A stretch of 10,934 nucleotides of DNA from DTU018 sp029550685 (lineage in GTDB: Bacteria; Bacillota; Syntrophomonadia; Syntrophomonadales; Syntrophomonadaceae). A program made the translations under genes and the position numbers. The stretch spans positions 1-10,934 of the forward strand of contig DAONVO010000077.1 in the NCBI GenBank assembly GCA_035412805.1. The letters are read 5' to 3'. This document shows positions 6,304 through 10,934 of the stretch, in pieces. Under the pieces are notes generated by a model. It saw nothing but the letters and a program-made list of their open reading frames with translations. It had not been told where the DNA came from and searched no databases. The first letter of the stretch is position 1. Every line of letters begins with the position of its first letter.

Positions 6304-7188
6304 TTAATAACGATAACGGTTCAAGGAGGTGTATGAGGGCTGGGGAGGACGATTGGCCTGAGTCTTCCCATGCAGCTGGTTTAATAAAGTATCCAAATCC
6401 TCATTCTTTTTAAGCAGAACTCCTAAAAAGGGCAGTTCCTGTTTAATCCGGTTGGGGCTGATTCCTCCTACCACTAGAGCTTGCAGCCAGTCAATCAGTT
6501 CACTGGTGCTGGGTTTTTTCTGAATGTTAGGCACATTGCGCAAAGCGTAGAAAGTCTCCAAAGCCTGCTGTAAAAGGCGTTTTTCCAGATTAGGATGGTG
6601 CACCCGGACAATACGCTCCATACCTTCCGGATCAGGGAAGGCTATATAATGGAAAATACAGCGGCGCAAGAACGCATCAGGAAGTTCTTTTTCCGCATTG
6701 CTGGTGATGATAACAATGGGCCGATGTTTGGCATTGATAGTTTCCCGGGTCTCAGGAATATAGAAGCTCATTTGATCCAATTCCCAGAGCAAATCATTGG
6801 GGAACTCCAGGTCAGCTTTGTCGATCTCATCAATCAACAGCACTACCTGCTCATCGGCCATGAAGGCCTCGCCCAGCTTGCCCAGCTTGATATACTGTTT
6901 GATATCCGATACATCATTATCCCCGAACTGACTGTCGTACAGTCTCTGCACGGTATCATACACGTAGAGTCCTTCCTGAGCCTTGGTGGTTGATTTAATA
7001 TTCCAGATAATAAGATCCATCCCCAGAGAATCCGCTATACTCTTAGCCAGCATAGTTTTGCCGGTGCCTGGTTCTCCCTTGATCAACAGAGGTTTTTGTA
7101 AGGCGATGGCTATATTAACACTGTTCATCAATTCATCCGAAGCTATATAATCTTTCGACCCCTGGTACTTTGCAGAATTCTTGGCCAT
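6304..7188 (-). CDS. MoxR-family AAA+ ATPase
   Basis: Cytoplasmic AAA+ ATPase of 294 residues, probably a chaperone-like partner of the VWA protein encoded next. Walker A is GEPGTGKT (38-45), Walker B is LLIDEID (117-123), sensor 1 is the Asn of IITSNAEKELPDAF (about 164), and the paired arginines in LRRC (about 175-176) are at the arginine-finger position. The C-terminal lid runs to a basic, proline- and tyrosine-containing tail. The ATG at 7188 is chosen because GGAGGA (7198-7203) lies 9 bases upstream. A longer frame from a GTG at 7209 would place that ribosome binding site inside the coding region. It is the first gene of a two-gene unit behind the promoter at 7239-7267. The family is clear; the client is not. 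Confidence 0.9.
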   Translation of the reverse strand: MAKNSAKYQGSKDYIASDELMNSVNIAIALQKPLLIKGEPGTGKTMLAKSIADSLGMDLIIWNIKSTTKAQEGLYVYDTVQRLYDSQFGDNDVSDIKQYIKLGKLGEAFMADEQVVLLIDEIDKADLEFPNDLLWELDQMSFYIPETRETINAKHRPIVIITSNAEKELPDAFLRRCIFHYIAFPDPEGMERIVRVHHPNLEKRLLQQALETFYALRNVPNIQKKPSTSELIDWLQALVVGGISPNRIKQELPFLGVLLKKNEDLDTLLNQLHGKTQANRPPQPSYTSLNRYRY

Positions 7189-7197
7189 TATCCCCGA

Positions 7198-7203
7198 TCC
7201 TCC
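7198..7203 (-). promoter_or_regulatory. Ribosome binding site deciding the MoxR ATPase start
   Basis: GGAGGA on the minus strand, 9 bases before ATG at 7188. The GTG at 7209 lies upstream of it and has no similar motif in front. Confidence 0.7.
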
Positions 7204-7238
7204 AAACACTTATATTTATATAATGTATTTTCTCTCAA

Positions 7239-7267
7239 ATATTAGCACGGTTAGTTGAATAAATCAA
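7239..7267 (-). promoter_or_regulatory. Sigma-A type promoter of the MoxR/VWA unit
   Basis: On the minus strand TTGATT (7262-7267) is followed after exactly 17 bases by TAATAT (7239-7244), with TGC directly before the -10 (extended -10). It is 50 bases upstream of the ATPase start. The imperfect dyad at 7249-7274 (GGTT-GTTGA / TCAAC-AACC) covers the -35 and could bind a regulator. Confidence 0.65.
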
Positions 7268-7304
7268 CGCAACCACTTTTTGAAAAGTCGGATAATTCGG
7301 TATT

Positions 7305-8546
7305 TTAGCTAATCATGGCACTGTGCTGCCCGGCCAAATAACCAGTAGAAAAAGCCGCCTGCAGGTTAAACCCTCCCGTATACCCATCCACATCCAGAAC
7401 TTCTCCGGCAAAAAATAAATTCCGGTGCAAGCGGGATTCCATGGTTCGCGGATCGACTTCTCTAATGTCAATTCCACCAGCGGTGACAATGGCCTCCTCT
7501 ACTGGACGGGTGGCAGTTATGGTTACCGGCAGAGCTTTGAGCAGTTCTGTTAACCGGCGCCGTTCGTCTTTTTTGATATGCCCGCTTTGCTGGTGAGGAT
7601 CGATCCCGCTTAATCCCACGATAACCGGAATTAGTTTACGCGGCAAAAGATCATCCAGGGAGTTGGCAAAGTGTCGCCGGGCATAGCGGTTCAGGTCCCG
7701 CTGCAGCCGGGCTTCCACTTGTTCCCAAGTCAAAGCTGGTTTCAAATCTATAACTATTTTTACAGTTTGGCCGGTTCTATGAAGGTATTGGCCTATGTCC
7801 CGGCTCATGCTTAATATTATGGGCCCGGACAGGCCGAAATGGGTAAACAGCAGCTCTCCGAATTCACTGTTTATCCGCTTCCCGTCCGCCTGGTAAGCGG
7901 TAGCCTGCACATTTTTCAAACTGAGACCTTTTATCGACGGTATCCAGTCTTCATGGGCCACCAGCGGTACCAGACCAGGACGCGGTTCCACAACATGGTG
8001 CCCCAGATTGCGAGCCCATTTATATCCATCCCCGGTAGAACCAGTACCTGGGTAAGAAAGCCCCCCGGTGGCCACAATAACTCTAGGTGCGTCATACTGC
8101 CTCGATCCACAGTTAATCCTGAAGCCTGTCCCCTTAGGCACCAGGGAATCTACTCGAGCCCCTGTTACCACTTCAATTTTCAGCTTATGCAATTCCTGTT
8201 GCAGTACCTGCACCACATCATGAGCTTGATCTGATACCGGAAAGACCCGCTGACCCCGTTCCACTTTCAGTTTCAGTCCCCGGGATTGAAAAAAATCCAT
8301 CAAATCCTGATTAGAAAAAGCATGCAGTGAACTATACAGGAAACGCCCATTGCCCGCATAACCTTGCATAATAAACTGGTCCAGCTCCAAGGCTGAGGTA
8401 AGGTTGCACCGTCCTTTACCGGTAATACTCAGTTTACGTCCCAGACGGTCCATTTTCTCCAGCAAGGTCACCGAAGCACCGTGATAGGCAGCCGAGCAGG
8501 CTGCCATCATACCGGCCGGTCCGCCTCCTATTACATATACCTTCAT
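7305..8546 (-). CDS. HI0933/YhiN-family NAD(P)/FAD-dependent oxidoreductase
   Basis: A soluble flavoprotein of 413 residues in the HI0933 (YhiN/BaiN-like) family; the reaction of most members is not established. The N-terminus MKVYVIGGGPAGMMAA is the FAD Rossmann motif, followed by the family signature GRKLSITGKGRCNLT (36-50). Then come ATGGLSYPGTGSTGDG in the middle and, near the end, VTAGGI and FFAGEVLDVDGYTGGFN, which closes the FAD site. Length and motif order are as expected for an intact member. The ATG follows GGAGGG (8556-8561) by 9 bases; AGGG of that site can pair with the CCCT next to the start in a small 4-bp hairpin. It is transcribed divergently from the small membrane protein gene. 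The next gene on the same strand has its own promoter, and I see no clear terminator between them. Confidence 0.9.
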   Translation of the reverse strand: MKVYVIGGGPAGMMAACSAAYHGASVTLLEKMDRLGRKLSITGKGRCNLTSALELDQFIMQGYAGNGRFLYSSLHAFSNQDLMDFFQSRGLKLKVERGQRVFPVSDQAHDVVQVLQQELHKLKIEVVTGARVDSLVPKGTGFRINCGSRQYDAPRVIVATGGLSYPGTGSTGDGYKWARNLGHHVVEPRPGLVPLVAHEDWIPSIKGLSLKNVQATAYQADGKRINSEFGELLFTHFGLSGPIILSMSRDIGQYLHRTGQTVKIVIDLKPALTWEQVEARLQRDLNRYARRHFANSLDDLLPRKLIPVIVGLSGIDPHQQSGHIKKDERRRLTELLKALPVTITATRPVEEAIVTAGGIDIREVDPRTMESRLHRNLFFAGEVLDVDGYTGGFNLQAAFSTGYLAGQHSAMIS

Positions 8547-8572
8547 TAGGGCTATCCCTCCAGGCTTAGCAT

Positions 8573-8601
8573 TGTGCCTATTTCCTATTTTTTGCTATAA
8601 T
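8573..8601 (+). promoter_or_regulatory. Extended -10 promoter of the small membrane protein gene
   Basis: TATAAT (8596-8601) is a perfect -10, preceded by TGC (extended -10). TTGTGC (8573-8578) is a weak -35 at a 17-base spacing. Transcription would begin near 8608, some 35 bases before the TTG start. No equally good promoter is seen for the divergent flavoprotein gene. Confidence 0.65.
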
Positions 8602-8642
8602 TGATAGATAGCATGCCTTATAGGCTTTAGGAGGTAATTGTT

Positions 8643-9200
8643 TTGGATCGAACTGTTCCCGCGGGAGTACCTAAAATACTCTATGTTCTTATTATAGTCA
8701 TCCTGGCAGGTATGTACTATTATGCTGCCTATGTAGATGTGTCAAATCCCGAAAAAGTAGTGGAAAACTTTTATAATGCCTATTTCGCCGGGGATTATGA
8801 CAATGTAGCGGAGAATTTAAGTGTATTTTGGTCGGTACAATTCTTACCCGAGTATACTTCTCAGTCTCCCGCAGAACTGTTGAACAACCGCGACGAAATA
8901 ATCAAGGAAATCAACCAGGTAATTTCCGAACAGGAAAAGGAAAACCCTTTGGAGGATAATTATTCTGTGGAAATCCATCCAGAATACACCCGCCAGGGTA
9001 TAAACAGCGCTCTGGTGGTATATTCTATTAAACAGAATGGCAATAAGGTCGGCATGGAAATGGCGATTTTAATAAATGAAGCCGGTCAATTCCGGATTTT
9101 CAGCATGACTCCCGTTAACACAGAATCCTTGGAGATGATCACTGAAGAAGACGTCCAGGCTTTGGAAAAAAGCTTCACCGAGCTGTTAACAACCGGATAA
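8643..9200 (+). CDS. Small membrane-anchored protein of unknown function
   Basis: A 185-residue protein I do not recognise by name. A short basic N-terminus (Arg3, Lys11) precedes one hydrophobic segment (about 11-30), so the rest should lie outside the cytoplasm on a membrane anchor. There is no lipobox cysteine. The external part begins NPEKVVENFYNAYFAGDYDN, a helix pattern common at the start of NTF2-like or DUF4878-like domains, then alternates predicted strands and helices. That fold assignment is an inference. It has no cysteine and is acidic. The start is TTG, supported by AGGAGG (8629-8634) 8 bases upstream. It has its own promoter and terminator and so is a single-gene unit, the only plus-strand gene in the window. 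Confidence 0.8.
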   Translation: MDRTVPAGVPKILYVLIIVILAGMYYYAAYVDVSNPEKVVENFYNAYFAGDYDNVAENLSVFWSVQFLPEYTSQSPAELLNNRDEIIKEINQVISEQEKENPLEDNYSVEIHPEYTRQGINSALVVYSIKQNGNKVGMEMAILINEAGQFRIFSMTPVNTESLEMITEEDVQALEKSFTELLTTG

Positions 9201-9210
9201 TCACAGCAAA

Positions 9211-9275
9211 GGGCCGGTTTTCCCTGTCTCTATCCCGAGATAGAGAGTGAACAGGAAACCGACCCCGGCTTTTTT
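9211..9275 (+). terminator. Long hairpin terminator between convergent genes
   Basis: TCTCTAT and ATAGAGA (about 9227-9246) form a perfect inner stem. Outside it CGGTTTTCCCTGT pairs with ACAGGAAACCG with small bulges, and GCCGG can pair with the final CCGGC. Six T follow at 9270-9275, making a strong plus-strand terminator for the small membrane protein gene. On the minus strand, from the chemotaxis gene ending at 9284, only a short CCCTTTG tail follows, so action there is weaker. Confidence 0.8.
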
Positions 9276-9283
9276 ATTGTTGA

Positions 9284-10801
9284 TTATTGAAATTGCTCGG
9301 CTAACTCTTTCAACTTGCGGGCTGACTGTTCTATGCCCATGACTGCCTGAACTACATTTTCCACGGCATCCCGCTGCTGACTGACCAAAGCGGTAATCTC
9401 TTGAGTCGCAGCGGCTGATTCTTGTGTGGAAGCAGAAATGTTTTCAATCTCTCGAACTACTTCATCAGTAGACGCCAGGACCTCCTCTAAAACAGCCGAG
9501 ACCTCTTGTATAGCCGCATCAATTTTGGCGGCGCCCTGATCTACCTGTTCAAACATCTGCTGGGTTTCCTGCACAGCTTCATCCTGCTGGCGAGCTATCT
9601 GGTTGGATCTTTCAATCTGGGCAACGGTGGCTTGCATACCCTGTTGAATCTCTCCAATCAGCTTGGAAATATTCTGGGCTGCCTGGCCTGATTCCTCGGC
9701 TAATTTTCTCACTTCTTCAGCTACTACCGCAAAACCACGACCAGCTTCTCCGGCGCGAGCGGCTTCAATAGCAGCATTTAAGGCCAGCAGGTTGGTCTGG
9801 TCCGCTATACCGGTTATTATTTCTACAATATTAACAATCTGGTTGGATTTTTGATTCAGTTCATGAACAGCCTGGCTTACCATCTCCTGGGCTTTGTTGC
9901 TTTCCTGCATAAAAGCGGTCTGCTTTTCCATGGCTTTTATGCCATTGTCTACGATGCTATTAAACTCATTGGATTGCTCACTGACTAGTTGCACACTGTT
10001 GCCGCAGCTTTCTATGGCCGTGGCCATTTCTTTTACCACTTCGGTGGTTTTGCCGGCATGAAGTGCCTCTTCTGTAGCTGCCTTGGCCATTTCTTCAATG
10101 CTGGCGCTTACCTGGACGGCAGCTGCACCAGTCTCTTCAGCCAGGGTGCGCACGCTTAAGGCTGTCTCGCTTAACAGAGCAGCTTCCGAGTTTATCTGCC
10201 GGGCAATACCCTGCAGGCTGTTGGTAAGTTCACTGGCCTCCTGTTCTTTTTCAATGGATACCTGCAACAATCCTCGCGCTACATTAGTGGTAATAGCACT
10301 GCAAATACCCACAAAGATGAATAATAAATACCTTACACCTAGAGTCGAACCTATATTGCCCTCGGGAATAATAGTCGGGTTGATAATGAAAGCAGCCGTC
10401 ATGAAAACGACCACCAAGACAACGGAGTATACACACACCCATAAATCAAAGTATAGTACTCCCAAAGCCAGTACCAGATAAAAAACAGCAAATAACTCCC
10501 TGCTGCCGCTCATAATCACCACAAACAAGAAAGTGGTAAGCCCAACCATCAATATGGTCAAATACTTGGCGAAGGCATGAGTAGGATATCTGGACACGAT
10601 CAGATAAGTAACCGCTATGATTATGACCGCCGCACCTGCTTCCTGCATAATGCTGGTCAAACTTAATTGACTGGAACCGGTACCGGAAAAGTAAATTCCC
10701 AGAGTGGCCAGGTTAGCCAGTACCTCAATTAAAATAGTGCCAATAAAAACACGGCGGTGGCTTTCCACCATATTCTTCGCCAACAGGTCATCCCTATACA
10801 A
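9284..10801 (-). CDS. Methyl-accepting chemotaxis protein, six-helix membrane sensor
   Basis: Chemoreceptor of 505 residues that signals to CheA/CheW. Six hydrophobic segments (about 18-38, 56-70, 78-98, 102-118, 119-141 and 154-172) form a membrane-embedded sensor with only short external loops, so no classical periplasmic ligand domain. A long coiled coil follows without a recognisable HAMP. The tip is the conserved IADQTNLLALNAAIEAAR plus GFAVVAEEVRKLAEES (about 332-371). The two arms, about 170 and 155 residues, are near equal and compatible with the 44-heptad class, an inference. The start is uncertain. TTG at 10801 has only GGTGGT 6 bases upstream, the better GGGAGG lies too far away, and an ATG at 10771 (residue 11) is possible with a weak site. 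It stands alone, with no che or flagellar genes nearby. Confidence 0.9.
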   Translation of the reverse strand: MYRDDLLAKNMVESHRRVFIGTILIEVLANLATLGIYFSGTGSSQLSLTSIMQEAGAAVIIIAVTYLIVSRYPTHAFAKYLTILMVGLTTFLFVVIMSGSRELFAVFYLVLALGVLYFDLWVCVYSVVLVVVFMTAAFIINPTIIPEGNIGSTLGVRYLLFIFVGICSAITTNVARGLLQVSIEKEQEASELTNSLQGIARQINSEAALLSETALSVRTLAEETGAAAVQVSASIEEMAKAATEEALHAGKTTEVVKEMATAIESCGNSVQLVSEQSNEFNSIVDNGIKAMEKQTAFMQESNKAQEMVSQAVHELNQKSNQIVNIVEIITGIADQTNLLALNAAIEAARAGEAGRGFAVVAEEVRKLAEESGQAAQNISKLIGEIQQGMQATVAQIERSNQIARQQDEAVQETQQMFEQVDQGAAKIDAAIQEVSAVLEEVLASTDEVVREIENISASTQESAAATQEITALVSQQRDAVENVVQAVMGIEQSARKLKELAEQFQ

Positions 10802-10861
10802 GTCTAACCACCAACCTTCCCCTCCCTTAGGTTAATCCCTCGAAACTGAGAAATATTTCTA

Positions 10862-10890
10862 TATACTGCCTGTCAAATCCTTCGAGTTTA
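10862..10890 (-). promoter_or_regulatory. Weak sigma-D-like promoter candidate for the chemotaxis gene
   Basis: On the minus strand TAAA (10887-10890) precedes GCAGTATA (10862-10869) by 17 bases, partly like the motility sigma pattern TAAA-N15-GCCGATAA but with longer spacing and changed -10. A TTGACA (10871-10876) is also present but lacks a -10 at proper distance. A motility promoter would suit the gene; the match is poor. Confidence 0.2.
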
Positions 10891-10907
10891 CGACAAAACA
10901 TAATAAA

Positions 10908-10934
10908 TAGCACAGTATTAACTACACTGTGCTA
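10908..10934. terminator. Perfect inverted repeat at the right edge, possible terminator
   Basis: TAGCACAGT (10908-10916) and ACTGTGCTA (10926-10934) are perfect 9-bp arms with a 9-base loop. On the minus strand the stem is followed by TTTATTATGTTTT, so it may end a minus-strand gene lying beyond the window. The arms may continue outside; an operator is the alternative. Confidence 0.5.

Noticed and set aside
5070..7188. MoxR/VWA pair as a ternary conflict or anti-phage system
   Set aside because: Some MoxR-VWA modules occur in defence or conflict systems, but no effector, nuclease or mobile-element signature is nearby, and the VWA protein looks like the ordinary CoxE-like type.
7268..7304. 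Terminator after the flavoprotein gene
   Set aside because: CTTTT/AAAAG and CGGAT/ATTCG pairings are too short or mismatched, and there is no GC-rich stem with a T-run.
10083..10481. Plus-strand open frame opposite the chemotaxis protein
   Set aside because: It arises from the biased codon pattern of the membrane and coiled-coil regions on the minus strand and has no independent support.

Overview
The window reads as chromosomal DNA from an anaerobic, low-to-moderate GC member of the Bacillota (Clostridia). A Syntrophomonas-like fatty-acid oxidiser is the best guess. The grounds are strong AGGAGG-type ribosome binding sites, frequent GTG and TTG starts, U-tailed hairpin terminators, and an acyl-CoA dehydrogenase linked to a FixCX/EtfBA electron route. 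The genus is an inference from gene content, not from a marker gene.

Layout. Bases 1-358 hold no gene but contain structured, repeat-like DNA and a terminator. Bases 359-4856 (minus strand) are one operon transcribed acyl-CoA dehydrogenase, fixC, fixX, etfB, etfA. The dehydrogenase would oxidise an acyl-CoA and pass electrons to the EtfBA flavoprotein. FixC (flavoprotein) and FixX (4Fe-4S) would pass them on to menaquinone in the membrane. Bases 4857-5069 carry inverted-repeat boxes that could be the operon's operator, and the terminator of the next unit. Bases 5070-7188 (minus) are a MoxR-type AAA+ ATPase followed by a CoxE-like VWA protein, with a recognisable promoter upstream. Bases 7305-8546 (minus) are an HI0933/YhiN-family flavoprotein. 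Bases 8643-9200 (plus) encode a small membrane-anchored protein of unknown function behind a good extended -10 promoter. Bases 9284-10801 (minus) are a six-helix membrane methyl-accepting chemotaxis protein. The last 27 bases form a perfect hairpin that probably belongs to the neighbouring locus.

Three starts are placed downstream of the longest reading frame because the ribosome binding site demands it: etfA at 1282, fixC at 3653 and the MoxR ATPase at 7188.

Most of the window is ordinary metabolic and housekeeping DNA. The items most worth a second look are the unusual cofactor-site residues in EtfA and the dehydrogenase, the GAATATT boxes upstream of the operon, the orphan MoxR/VWA pair, and the nested inverted-repeat element at the left edge. 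I see no phage, transposase, CRISPR array or defence system, and nothing that clearly amounts to an undescribed multi-gene system.
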